Shown one piece after another: positions 11,122-21,164 of a stretch of DNA of 64,000 nucleotides. A model generated the notes under the pieces. That model was not told where the DNA came from. It saw only the letters and a program-made list of their open reading frames with translations, and searched no databases. The DNA is taken from the NCBI GenBank assembly GCA_038503035.1, contig JAVSML010020796.1, positions 1-64,000 of the forward strand, given 5' to 3'. The position numbers and the translations under genes were made by a program. The DNA comes from Crocodylus rhombifer (lineage: Eukaryota; Chordata; Crocodylia; Crocodylidae). Positions within the stretch are counted from its first letter, which is position 1, and the number at the start of each line of letters is the position of its first letter.

Positions 11122-11362
11122 ATGTTGGCATTTAACAGCAGCCATGTCAACCCTTCCTCGTTCACCCTGCTGGGTCTCCTGGGGTTGGAAGCTGCCTGCA
11201 ACTGGATCTCCATCCCTATGTACACCATGACACTTCTGGGGAACTTCACCATCCTTGCTACTATCAAAGCAGAGCAAAGCCTCCACAAGCCCATGTCCAT
11301 CTTGCTCTGCATGCTGGCTGTCAGTGACCTGGTCATGTCCGCTACCACCGTGCCCATGTTGA
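11122..11362 (+). pseudogene. Olfactory receptor 5' fragment (OR52-like)
   Basis: Translation from ATG 11122 gives an OR class I N-terminus: an NSS glycosylation site at residues 5-7, LLGLEAACNWISIP before TM1, the TM1 motif LLGNFTILATI, SLHKPM in loop 1, and the TM2 motif MLAVSDLVMS. The canonical GIPGLE is altered to GLLGLE. About 80 residues into the receptor the homology stops where an antisense CR1 begins, so TM3-TM7 are missing. A functional product is impossible. Assignment to OR52 rather than OR51 or OR56 is tentative. Confidence 0.8.
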
Positions 11363-12400
11363 CTTGTATCCAGCTTATTGTCCGCTGTCATCCCCAGGTC
11401 CTTTTCTGCAGAGCTGCCACCCAGCCAGTCGCTGCCAGCCTGTTCCGGTGCCTGGGATTGTTCCCGCCTAAGTGCAAGACTTTGCACAAGTCCTTACTGA
11501 ACCTCGTGAGGTTTCTTTTAGCCCAATCCTCCAATTTTTCTAGGTCTCTTAATCCTAGCCCTACCCTCCAGCATATCTACTATACTCCAGCTTGGTGTCA
11601 TCCATGAACTTGCTTCCGGTTCATTCCATCCCATCTTCCAGTTCACAGATTTCATAGATATTCAGGCTGGAAGGGACCCCGGAGGATCATCGAGTCCAGC
11701 CCCCTGCCCCAGGGCAGGAAGTCAGCAGGGATCATAGGATCCCAGCAAGATAAGCATCCAAATTCCTCTTGAAGGCGTTCAAAGTGGATGCTTGAACCCT
11801 CTCTGGTGGCAGTCTATTCCAAACCTTGGGGGCTCGGACAGTAAAGAAGCTCTTCCTTATGTCCATCCTGAATTGGTCACAGTGGAGTTTGTGACGGTTC
11901 GACCCCATCATCCCTTGGGGCGCTCTGGTGAACAGATGTTCCCCCAGATCTTGATGAGCACCCCAATTTAAACTTACAGGTGGCCATCAGATCACCCCTG
12001 GGCCCGCGCTTTTCCAGGCCAAAGAGCCCCATGGTGCTCAGCCTGTCATCATAAGGTCTGTTTTCCTGACCTCCAACATGCATGGGGCTCACCTCCAACA
12101 TGCGTGTGGCTTGCCTCTTCATTAATGAAGTTTATTGAAGAAAACTTACCTATGGGGCACTCCACTTGATACCAGCTGCCAACTAGACCTTAAGCTGTTG
12201 ACCACTACCCATTAAGTCTGACTATCCAGCCAGATTTCTATCCAGTCATTAATAAATATGTTGAACAGCACCAAGCCCAGGACAGACCCCTGTGGGACTC
12301 CACTCAAACTCCTGCCCTTCCAAACCTGGGTCCATTTATAATTACCCTTTGCTTGCAACTTTTGAACCAGTTGTCTTTCCATCTTACACTTCTCTACATC
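11363..12400 (-). repeat. CR1 LINE, split by a younger CR1
   Basis: Antisense CR1 ORF2 and 3' sequence. The minus strand at the left reads [17 protein letters not shown], a hallmark CR1 block (AEKDLGVxVD-x-KL). The plus strand shows CAGAGCTGCCACCCAGCC, then TTGGTGTCATCCATGAAC. It stops near 11645 and resumes at about 12125 with ATGTTGAACAGCACCAAGCC and CTGTGGGACTCC, the next expected CR1 segment. The element truncates the OR fragment at its left edge. Confidence 0.85.
11648..12122 (-). repeat. Younger CR1 LINE nested in an older CR1
   Basis: Antisense CR1 beginning at its 3' terminus (TTTCATAGATATTCAGGCTG) and running through CAGCAAGATAAGCATCC to the end of ORF2 (minus-strand DLMATCKFKLG-like frame and TTDDRLSTMGLFGLEK). 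It interrupts the older CR1 at an ATTAATGAAG site. The 5' end is truncated, as usual for CR1. Confidence 0.85.
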
Positions 12401-12789
12401 TTATATGTTACAGCTCATGTCGGGAGCCCAGAGGACCACAACAATTACATCCCCGTTTCTGTGTTCAATGAACTTGGGACATACCTCCCCCACTCATGTT
12501 TACCGTGTCCTTGGGAAATGCAGGGGCGCCCTTGCCACTTGTGTTCATGGTGTATCCCGAAGGCCATATGGATATTGGCCATATAGAATCTGGTGGGTTT
12601 TTTCCTGCCAATATGGTGAGATCAAACCAGTCACCATGTCCAGTTCTGGTGTTTCCACACTTAAAGATGGATGATGCTAAATTGGGATGTGTTTGGAAAT
12701 GCACCTGAGTCAGCTGGGTCCAATTCCACTAGTACAAATAAGGTCAGAATTACAGAAGGTTTGTCGTCTTTCATTTAGAGGTGGCATCA
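12401..12789. other. No gene recognised
   Basis: Between the CR1 composite and the OR upstream module. Overlapping short frames have no motif. The OR homology lost at 11362 does not resume here. Confidence 0.5.
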
Positions 12790-12958
12790 GCAGAAATTCC
12801 CCAGTGGCTCTGGGATCCCAATGGAGTTCATAGAGCTGCATTGTAAATACCCCATCAAAGGGATTTGGCAGTGAGATGCTCTAACAGGCATGTATAGACG
12901 CTTCTTGCTCTTGAAATGCAGTATGATCATTCCTCTGGACCACTTTTGGAGCTTTCTG
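12790..12958 (+). promoter_or_regulatory. Candidate non-coding first exon of the OR51-like gene
   Basis: This block (GGGATCCCAATGGAG, AGAGCTGCATTGTAAATACC, then TGGAGCTTTCTG) is repeated with good similarity at about 21165-21355 and 27485-27678. In each copy it ends at the same place before a splice-donor-like GTGAGTG (12959 here). ORs typically have a 5' non-coding exon joined to the coding exon. A matching acceptor lies at 14985-14986, so an intron of about 2 kb is predicted. Exon status is inferred from conservation and splice signals. Confidence 0.5.
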
Positions 12959-13034
12959 GTGAGTGCACTGATAACAGGTTTTCTTTGTAAAAATCTGAAA
13001 TTGGGTTAATGTCATGCAATTTAAGCCATTTCAG

Positions 13035-13190
13035 TGCTTTAACAAGAGAGGCTGTGGACTCTCCATCTTTAGAGGTTTTTAAGATCTGGCTAGACAGCCT
13101 TGGGTGGGACGATGCAGTTAGGGCTGGTCCTGCTTTGAGCAGGAGGTTGGACTAGATGTGACCTCCCGAGTTCCCTTCCAGCCCTTATTT
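13035..13190 (+). repeat. CR1 LINE 3' end fragment
   Basis: Sense CR1 3' end: AGAGGCTGTGGACTCTCC, GCAGGAGGTTGGACTAG, ATGTGACCTCCCGAG. It lies inside the predicted intron of the OR gene and is absent from the paralogous module at 27700. Confidence 0.85.
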
Positions 13191-13199
13191 GCTGAGGCC

Positions 13200-13950
13200 C
13201 TGTAAACAGGCATATGACACTTTTTTTTTTCCACGCTGTCTCTGCAGGTTCACAAGCTCAATTGATCATAGAGGATTGTAATGCAATGTCAGATCCAGCT
13301 TATATTTAGTCTCAAAACCAGCCAGGAACAATGGTCATTATAACCAAGAAATTGCCTTTTTTTTTTTTCTTTACTGGTATTGAAAGATAGTCAGGATAGA
13401 TCATAGTATCTAATGGACACAGCCTGCAGAATACTGTCCTGCCTATAAGTAATTGCTGCAAGATGCTTATCTCCCTCGTGAGAGCATGAGACCTGTGCAC
13501 ACTTTTTTTTTTCTGCAGAAAAGCCTAAATTGCATGAAATTTGCCTGACTTCACATTTCCTTTACAAAGCAAACCTGCTGCCTGATTTTAATGAAACATG
13601 TGTCTGCCACCCAGAGCAATCATGGCTCATTTTCTAATATACCAACCCCAAGAAGTCTATGCCTTCCAGCTTGGAGATATTCAGCTCTCCTGCTGACATC
13701 TAACTAACTGCTTTTTGGATTGGGGAGATGAGGCATTTTGTACATCAACAGTATTATACCCATGGCAAAGCCAGTCAGTAGGTTGTGTACCTGCGCTACA
13801 CACCCTTTGATACTCTTCAAAGTTTGGATCTTGATGACAAACCGTGAAGTTGTAGCGGGCTGAGATTCTGGGTATGCTTGAAGCTGGAATTTAACAATGA
13901 GAAGTCAGAATCTGCGCCACTTGGGAGGGTAGAATATGGACTCTGAAGAA
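13200..13950 (+). repeat. Duplicated OR upstream flank, copy 1
   Basis: This intronic sequence has counterparts near 21860-22260 and 27760-28300. Shared landmarks include ATCCAGCTTATATTTAG, CTCAAAACCAGCCAGGA and GAGACCTGTGCACAC. They mark a segmental duplication that carried the upstream exon and intron together with an OR gene. Confidence 0.6.
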
Positions 13951-14984
13951 GCAGAGATTTAGGCTGGTCTAATGAGAACAGACCTCTTAAGGTCTGATAG
14001 CAGCTAGTTTTACCTTGTCTTTACTGGGTTTCCTTGGCGGTGTTAGCATCCTGACTGTCACTTTTGATAGTCTATCCAGAACAGTCTATTTTTGCTTATG
14101 GGCTCCATACCTCAGAGCAGGACATGACCAGCATGCAAGTAGCTAAAACTCAGCAGTATTAACTTAAGCCCCTTGTTTAACTAGAGTCCGGAGTGAGCAG
14201 GGAGTTTTCCTGGAAACTCCCTCTCCCTCCTTCCTTCACTGTAAGCTTGATAAGAGGAAGCAAGTTACCAGGGAGAAAGGGACATTTTGGGACCAAGAAG
14301 AATTAGACGGGCCAGTTTATGGAGGAGTTTGCTAGGAAAGGTCTGCTTGGAGAGAGGGGCAGGAAGAGAGGTGGCTGGTGGATATCCAAATGCCAGAGCC
14401 ACTGCTGCTGCCAGTTCTTCCTCTGCTTTCACCTATGAGGTGTCTGTCCAGGCCATAGGCGATGTGTAGGGGGAGCACATGCCCCCCCTGAAACTGGCCC
14501 TCGCCAGCTGGGGAGTGCCCCCGACATGTGCCGGTTGCATTTCCAGAGTCTGCAATCGGCTGCTGGTGGGGGGCCCCCACCCCTGCCCCCCAGAGCCAGG
14601 AGGCACCAGTTGTCTGTGGTCCAGGCAGTGTTGCTCACCATTGAGTCTGCCACCCAGGTCCTGGCTAGGTCATGTGGAAACTGTGGCTTATAGGTAACAG
14701 CCAGGTGGGTGAATGCCTGGGGTGTGAGCGGTGCCTCCTGGGGGTGTCCCTCAGGGAGCAAGCAAGAGTCCTGGCCTGCACACCCCTCCTATCCCTCCAT
14801 AGGTACTTCTTCTCATCCACACTGTTACGCAGAGATGAACTGGATACTGTAAACGAACGAATGCAGGTCAGCAATGGTGGAATCCTTGGTTCCCAGGATA
14901 ATTGCACCTGGTTCATGGTGTTGCACAAAAATGCAGTTAGGGAGACGTGTTTGATCTATTTACGTTGTTTCTATTCCATCCATA
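13951..14984. other. Predicted OR intron, remainder
   Basis: No gene. Around 14460-14600 is a GC-rich patch resembling other dispersed GGGGG/CCCCC-rich repeats of the window. A pyrimidine-rich tract and TTTCTATTCCATCCATAAG precede the acceptor AG at 14985-14986. Confidence 0.4.
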
Positions 14985-15028
14985 AGGAGTGTGCCAGTTG
15001 ACACTAGCTGGGACTAGCACATTGTGTC
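14985..15028 (+). promoter_or_regulatory. Splice acceptor and 5' leader of the OR gene
   Basis: A TTTCTATTCCATCCATAAG acceptor at 14985-14986 is followed by GAGTGTGCCAG and 42 bases of leader. The same arrangement (GTTTCTATTATATTTTTGAG, then GAATGTGCAGG) precedes the dead paralogue at 28601, which supports this as the start of the coding exon. Confidence 0.5.
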
Positions 15029-15973
15029 ATGGGGACATCCAATAACAGCATCTTGCAACCTTCTACTTTGTTCCTGACCGGCATCCCTGGGTTGGAAACC
15101 TGGCATGCCTGGATCTCCATCCCCTTCTGCTTCCTGTATTTCCTGGCCATAATTGGTAATATTGTTATTCTCATTGTCGTCAAGAAGGAGCACAGCCTCC
15201 GTGAGCCCATGTACCTCTTCCTTTCCATGCTGGCTATCTCGGAGCTGGGCATCTCCCTGTCTACGGTCCCAACGGTGCTGAGCGTGTTGCTGTTTGATTT
15301 AAAGGAGATCAAGATTGATGCCTGTCTTGCCCAGATGTTCTTTATCCACTGCTTTTCCATCATGGACTCTGGGGTGCTTCTGGCCATGGCCTTTGACCGC
15401 TTTGTGGCCATCTACAACCCCCTGAGGTACAACTTGATCCTGACAGGCACACGGATAGGCCTCCTCGGACTGGTCATCACCACGCGGAGTGTTTTATTAA
15501 TGGCACCATTCCCCTTTCTCCTGAAAAGGCTCCCGTTCTGCAAAGCCAACATGCTGGCTCACTCGTACTGCCTGCATCCCAATTTGATCCAGCTGCCATG
15601 TGCTGATACCAGAATCAACAGTTTTTATGGCTTGTTTGTGGTAATCTCCACATTTGGGCTGGACTCATCTTGTATTGTCCTGTCCTATGTCATGATCCTT
15701 AAGACGGTACTGAGCATTGCCTCCATGGAAGAGCGTCGCAAGGCCTTGAACACCTGTGTGTCTCACTTCTCTGCTGTCCTGATATACTACATCCCCATGA
15801 TCAGTTTGTCTATGATGCACAGGTTTGGCAAACATGCTTCCCCCCTTGTCCACATCCTCATGGCCAATATCTACCTCTTTGTCCCCCCTGTGCTTAACCC
15901 TATCATTTACAGCATCAGGACTAAGCAGATCCGCAGAGGGATCTCCAGGATGCTTGGTCTGAAGACGGCTTGA
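15029..15973 (+). CDS. Olfactory receptor, family 51-like, intact
   Basis: A 314-residue class I odorant receptor, a seven-helix GPCR expected in the cilia membrane of olfactory neurons and signalling through Golf. Landmarks are an N-glycosylation site N5-N6-S7, GIPGLETWHAWISIP before TM1, GN at 43-44, [13 protein letters not shown] at 57-69, conserved C99 and loop-2 cysteines 171, 181 and 191, MAFDRFVAIYNPLRY at 120-134, SY at 219-220 in TM5, KALNTCVSH at 238-246 and PPVLNPIIY at 286-294. Family members usually read AIC rather than AIY at residue 129. The single coding exon is typical. ATG 15029 is chosen because it gives the normal extracellular N-terminus. A splice acceptor lies 42 bases upstream. 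It is the only intact OR of the six loci here. The exact subfamily is uncertain. Confidence 0.95.
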   Translation: MGTSNNSILQPSTLFLTGIPGLETWHAWISIPFCFLYFLAIIGNIVILIVVKKEHSLREPMYLFLSMLAISELGISLSTVPTVLSVLLFDLKEIKIDACLAQMFFIHCFSIMDSGVLLAMAFDRFVAIYNPLRYNLILTGTRIGLLGLVITTRSVLLMAPFPFLLKRLPFCKANMLAHSYCLHPNLIQLPCADTRINSFYGLFVVISTFGLDSSCIVLSYVMILKTVLSIASMEERRKALNTCVSHFSAVLIYYIPMISLSMMHRFGKHASPLVHILMANIYLFVPPVLNPIIYSIRTKQIRRGISRMLGLKTA

Positions 15974-16218
15974 TCTGGATGCAACAGCCAATGAGCAGCG
16001 TGCTCACCAAGCGCACATACTCATCCCCACCTATCGTTCCCACCACCTTGAGATGGCCTCACTAGTAAACCATACACCTGAGCAGGGAACTGCACCTGTC
16101 CTGTCCATCTCCACCAAACATGGAATACATCAAGGCATTGCCTTGAGCAGCCATTGGTTGAACTGGATGTTTTATACAGGGTTGCAAGGACTGTATAATT
16201 TATGTTTTTGTGGTTCTC

Positions 16219-16224
16219 AATAAA
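16219..16224 (+). terminator. Polyadenylation signal of the OR gene
   Basis: AATAAA occurs about 245 bases after the OR stop codon, followed by GT-rich sequence (GGCGTTGTGACTGG). It is the first canonical signal downstream, so a short 3' UTR is predicted. Confidence 0.6.
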
Positions 16225-16254
16225 ATAATGGCGTTGTGACTGGCACACAGGTAA

Positions 16255-17374
16255 TCAGATCTAAGTATAGTAAACACAAACGAGTGCAGTGTAAAATGCT
16301 GTTTACTAGCTCCTTTACTGGACACAGAAGGAAATCTAGTGATGGATGATGTAGAAGACTGAAGTATCTAACACTTACTTCAATCTTTATGAGTAAGGTC
16401 AAAGGAGAAGCACATTTGGCAGCAAGGATATTGGAAGAGAGTGAGTAGTGGAAGAACCGTTGGAGATGACTTAAGGGAGTGTGGGTGTTTTTCAAGTTGG
16501 CAGGACCTAATGAATGCATGCTAGAGTACTGGAGGAAATGCCTGGGGTTGTTTGAGAGCTTATGGCTCTTCTCTCTGAGAACTTGTGGAGATTTGAGTGA
16601 TGTTCTGGATGACTGGCAAAAGGCAAACACAGGGCCCCATTTAAGACGGTGAAATAGGAGGATCTGGGGAATTCGAGTGGTCAGTCTGGGCCAGGCATTC
16701 GACCATGATTCTGTGATGAGTGTCCTCGTGTGTGAGGCTGCGAGTGCTTCCTGTAGGACCACGGGCTTGCTTCTCCCTCCTTCCTCCCTGCACCATGTTA
16801 GGAGTGTAATACTGTATGTACATCCAAGGCCAGAGTGAGACTGACACCAACTTCCACAACTCTGTGCCATCTGCCTGTTTTATACTGGAGCATGTGTGAA
16901 TTTATTTGGTGTAAACAAGGTTATTTTTATTTCCTCAGAGCACAGCTATTGCGCAAATGGTTTTTCACTTGTTAAAGGTATAGCGTAAGTGTTTTATTGC
17001 AGGAGTCGCTGGGTCAATTAATCCCAAAATTATAAACATCTTGACCAATGACATAAGCAGCTGCTAGTTAGGAAAAGTTGCATGAGTTATGCCTGGAACA
17101 CCAAACACAACACCAAGTCATAAGTTTCCAAAAAAAAAATGTCGGTGATCTTTGTAGACCCTATTTTTCCATCCACGTGATTTCCTGACCCCTTAAAGAG
17201 ATGTTCAAGCAATTGCCATGTAAATAGCAAATGAACAAAGAATTGTTGTAAAAATGAAGTGTCCCACTGGGACATTCAGAGGAACTGAGCGCTGTGTCCC
17301 AGAAGCTACCTCCACTTTTCTTCCCCGTGTGGTGCAAGTGCATTCTCTGCTCTTCTTATGAGGAATGTCTCTAT
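16255..17374. other. Anonymous DNA with a CR1 reverse-transcriptase scrap
   Basis: About 16550-16690 reads like sense CR1 ORF2 before the RT core (GGATGACTGGCAAAAGGC, GGAGGATCTGGGGAA, GGTCAGTCTG). The rest, to 17374, has no recognised feature. Confidence 0.5.
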
Positions 17375-17456
17375 CCTCACACTGCCTGAATGAGCTCTTG
17401 GGCTTGGCTTTCCAACCTCACGCTGCCTGAATGAGCTCTTGGGCTTGGCTTTCCAA
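17375..17456 (+). repeat. Two tandem 41-bp units
   Basis: The unit starting CCTCACACTGCCTGAATG and ending GGCTTTCCAA occurs twice back to back (17375-17415, 17416-17456) with one substitution. The second copy leads into AATAAAGAACTGATTT, a polyadenylation-signal-like end. Confidence 0.85.
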
Positions 17457-17471
17457 TAAAGAACTGATTTC

Positions 17472-17571
17472 NNNNNNNNNNNNNNNNNNNNNNNNNNNNN
17501 NNNNNNNNNNNNNNNNNNNNNNNNNNNNNNNNNNNNNNNNNNNNNNNNNNNNNNNNNNNNNNNNNNNNNNN
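17472..17571. other. Assembly gap (100 N)
   Basis: Exactly 100 unresolved bases, the conventional size for a gap of unknown length. It is followed by a 40-base poly(A) run. Confidence 0.98.
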
Positions 17572-17613
<42 letters not shown>

Positions 17614-17640
17614 GTGGGCTCTCTGCTTGCCACCCCCCCC

Positions 17641-17680
17641 CGAGCTCTTGGGCTTGGCTTTCCAATAAAGAACTGATTTA
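17641..17680 (+). repeat. Third copy of the poly(A)-associated repeat
   Basis: GAGCTCTTGGGCTTGGCTTT followed by CCAATAAAGAACTGATTT recurs here beyond the gap, then poly(C) and poly(A) runs to 17733. The gap therefore sits inside a repeat array. Confidence 0.85.
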
Positions 17681-17739
17681 AAAAAACCCTCCCCCCCCCC
17701 CCCCCCCCCCCCGATTTAAAAAAAAAAAAAAAAGACATA

Positions 17740-18380
17740 TGTACCTTATTCCAGAGAACCCATCCTAGAACAAAAAGGGGAAGTCCTACTGGGAAGGCCC
17801 TAACCCTGCCAATACCACCTCCATGGGAGGGGTGCACACTCTGAAAGATGCTCGTCACCTGGTGCACGGCGGTCTCAGTCCGTCTGCTGCAGCAAGGTGA
17901 TAGGCCAAGGCAGAAACTGCTAAGGGGAATTTGGAGTAGAGTCAGAGAAAGGGATGATGGGGTGGATCTAGAGGGGGTGCGGCGGTGTGGTCACGCACTC
18001 TTCGGCCACTCTTCATGTGTGAGGCATCTGGCCGCAACCCATGCTTTCCAGCCCCCGAGTCTAGGGGGTGAGTGCCTCTGCCACCTCTGTCTCCTTTCCC
18101 CTGCCGCTGAATCCACTGGGGAGGGCAGAAGAGGGGAAGGGTGAAGAGCAGCAGGGATATGTTCAGACCCTGCATTGAACAGCTGGTGAGCTCAGACCCC
18201 CCTGTGCATGCACAGAACTGCTAAAGGGGGGTGGGACGGCACAACTGTGGCCCCATGCCTGGCTCTGCTACTGGCAACTAGCACCTCTGGACTCAGAGAA
18301 GGATGGATGCAGGAGTGCAGGAAGGCTGACACTTCCTAGCAGACAGTATTGGTATCTCTAGAGCAATCTACTGACGCACT
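17740..18380. other. No gene recognised
   Basis: GC-moderate DNA without motif-bearing frames. Nothing could be supported. Confidence 0.5.
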
Positions 18381-18384
18381 GAAT

Positions 18385-18680
18385 GGGTAAGAAGAACCCA
18401 CAGAAGCCTGGTTCAGAAGAAATGTACTGGGTATCTCAATCAAAAAGGAGTTGTTTTGGTGATGTCTTTAAGTTGACCCAATCAGAGAGCACTCAAAATA
18501 ATTATATTTCTCAGATATTTCCTAGACCACCACAGGTAGTTACAACAACAGTTAACATCATAAGAGAGGCATTCAGACAATGGGAGGAAGGGCAAGTCAC
18601 CAAAAAAAATATGTCGAGTATAGCAATAATGTGCAAGGACAAAATCAGGAAGGAAAGAAAAGGTAGCAAATGAGTGTTTG
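18385..18680 (+). repeat. CR1 LINE ORF2 linker fragment
   Basis: The plus-strand frame reads REAFRQWEEGQVTKKN and then CKDKIRKERKG. This matches the linker between endonuclease and RT in CR1 ORF2 (REAYxxWKEGxxTxEEY, CRDxIRKAK). The upstream IFPRPPQV part is also compatible. Confidence 0.8.
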
Positions 18681-19160
18681 ACATGTGACTTAAAGGGTAA
18701 CTCTGGTCTGCCTCTAGGGGAGATTTAATGAAATGCATAAAAAAAACAAAACAAAACAAAAAACCCCAAACAAACTTGCCCCCTAGTACATTTAGCAGCA
18801 AGGGGGTGAGGAAATTCTGCCCTGGCCCCTGCAACCAGTGCATGCCAACCTGACTTGCAAGAACTGTTTGTCCAAAGCATTCACAAATAAATCACTCCAG
18901 CCACAAGCATGGGAAAGAAGGCTGGCAGGCACAGACCAGATGGTGAGCATTAGGTAAAAATGTGCAAGTATGAGCATTAGCACATGCAACAGAAAATTAA
19001 TTTAGCTTTCCAAATGCAGATTCAAGACATAGACATCTCATAGGACTATGCCTGCCAGATTTGCTGACTTTTGTATGTTCTGGTTGCAACCGCAAGACCC
19101 TCTGGCCAGGATGCTCTGGCCTTTGTAGTACCACCAGGAGCATCCTAGCACCTCTGTCAA
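18681..19160. other. No gene recognised
   Basis: A short A-rich and CAAAA-rich stretch near 18740, otherwise featureless. It separates two CR1 pieces that may derive from one element. Confidence 0.4.
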
Positions 19161-19164
19161 CTTC

Positions 19165-19610
19165 TGTTCATTCAGATTTGTCATGTTTGTTAAATCTGAA
19201 TAAACTGAAGCCTGCCTGGGCTGGTGGAATTCACTCTAGGGTGCTGAAGGACCGGCCTGAAGAAATATTGATGCCACTGGCATTTATATTTGTGAAGTCA
19301 TGTGAGACGGGTGAGGCCTGGAGGATGACTAACAGAGGGCCTCTGCCTTTTTAAAAAGGGAAAAGGAGGACCCAAGGGATTAGAGCAGTCAACCTAACTA
19401 CAATACCTGGAAAGCTACTAGAAGAAATCATAAAGCAGTCAATTTGTAAAGATTTGGTGGATGAAGGAGTGATTTTAGTCAGCCAACATGGACCATGCTA
19501 AAGCAATGTATTCCTGACTTGTCAGGGGTAGCTAGTGTGGTAGATGAGGTAAAGACAGTGGACACTATTCTTGGACTTCAGGATAGGGAAGAAGGAAGAT
19601 TAAACCAAAA
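19165..19610 (+). repeat. CR1 LINE RT-region fragment
   Basis: Sense CR1 sequence before and into the RT. Readable blocks are GGIHSRVLKDRPEEI (family: GIHPRVLRELAD), GEAWRMTN, the KKGKRRTQG-like basic patch and GKLLEEIIKQS. Stops and frameshifts are frequent. Confidence 0.8.
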
Positions 19611-21160
19611 ATAAAACTTTAAAAAACCCATAAACTTGCAGTTCATGGTGTTGCTAACTTGCCTTACAAAGTAATCACTCTAGGTCCGTTGGCAAGAGGC
19701 TTGAGTCCCAAAGGCCCAGTTAGACCTTTTATAGCTCTCATAAAAATTCAAGGAATTATAAATGCTCTGTTCAGGATGGAGATTTCTCCTCTGCAACAAC
19801 TTCTGGCAAACCGCAGCCTGTGGGTTAGACCTTTGGCCGCAGAACCATTTTTTCTGACCTGCAAAGCCAATGGACTTCACCTGGGTGGGAGAGAGAAATG
19901 GAAGCGGGGACAAGTGCCCCAAAAGTTGTCTTCCTTCTGCAAGAGCTGCGAGACCCGGGGCCCGATCAGCAAAGGGGGGAGGGATTACCCCAGCATCTCT
20001 GGCCAAGACTTACCCACTGCTGTGATGAATAGGTTGGTTGTTCCCATGCACACTGGCTCCCCTTGGGTATGAGCACTATTGAAATGCCAACTTTATACCT
20101 ACCTACCTACCTACCTTTTCCTCAGCCTGTGTGTTTTCCTTTGCATGTTGTCACTCAGTGACCTTGCTATTCACTACTTTCTGCTTCAGCTTCAGTGACA
20201 TCAGTTTCCATCCTATCCAAGCCAGAAGTTGTTCATTCCCTCTACAGAAAGTGGAGTTTTCTTCCCTGTGTCCTTCGCTTACTTTATCTCTATCCACAAG
20301 CCGGTGTCATCCCCTTACCTAACCCCAGTGTCATGACAACAAACCTGGGCATGTTGAGGACATGCAAAATACAATGCAAGCTCTTCCTTCTACCCTCATT
20401 TTATCAAATGGCTGCACCTGCAAATCAAGTGTCTTTCCCACTGCTACTCTTTGCCCCTGGTTATGATGCCATTGTTATTGGGTTAATTAATGAAGTATGA
20501 GTAGTAGCTACAATGATGTTTAATAGAAGTGCAAAGCTATAAATGGTTTAAAATAGGTTGTCATATTACAACTTACTACGGCATTTAAGAACACGGGCTG
20601 GTGCTCCAGTGGTGCTGTACAACTTGGAGCAGAAAGACGATGCCTGCCCCTAAGTTTGCAATCGAAGTCTAAGCCAAAAGAGGGCAGGAGACTGCTAGGA
20701 AAAATGAGCCAGCACTAGTCGTACCAAAAGGTAGGTCTCACAGCTGAACATGAACCTAAAGGATGCCTCCTTTTCTGTTGGCGTCTAGGAGAGAATAGTT
20801 TTAAAGAGGGATTGGAAGAGCACTGGCATAGAAAGGAGGTTAGCATTAAAGTAATAGCAGGTGACTTTAAATTGAGAAGCTTGGAAACCACAGAGAGAGC
20901 TGGGATATACCAAAAGAAGTCAATGACTTTGGGGTCAAAGAAACGGGACAAAAAATAAGAGGGCAGTGTGCAAAGGCATGAATTAGGGTCTCCAGTGCAG
21001 AGAGGTGAGCGGTTTTCTTGGTGTAAATTCAGGAGTGAAACACCAGGCTTGCTTTCACAGCCTTGGGTTCCTGGTTTCAGATCAGGGTGCCAGGATCTCA
21101 GTGATGTGGGTGCAAATCCACCCAGGTACACAATATCAGAAGAACAGTGAGTTTTTTTTC
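19611..21160. other. Anonymous DNA with a (TACC)n microsatellite
   Basis: About 20097-20116 is a perfect ACCT/TACC tetranucleotide run of five units. No gene is recognised. Short frames on both strands have no family resemblance. Confidence 0.55.
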
Positions 21161-21164
21161 ACTT

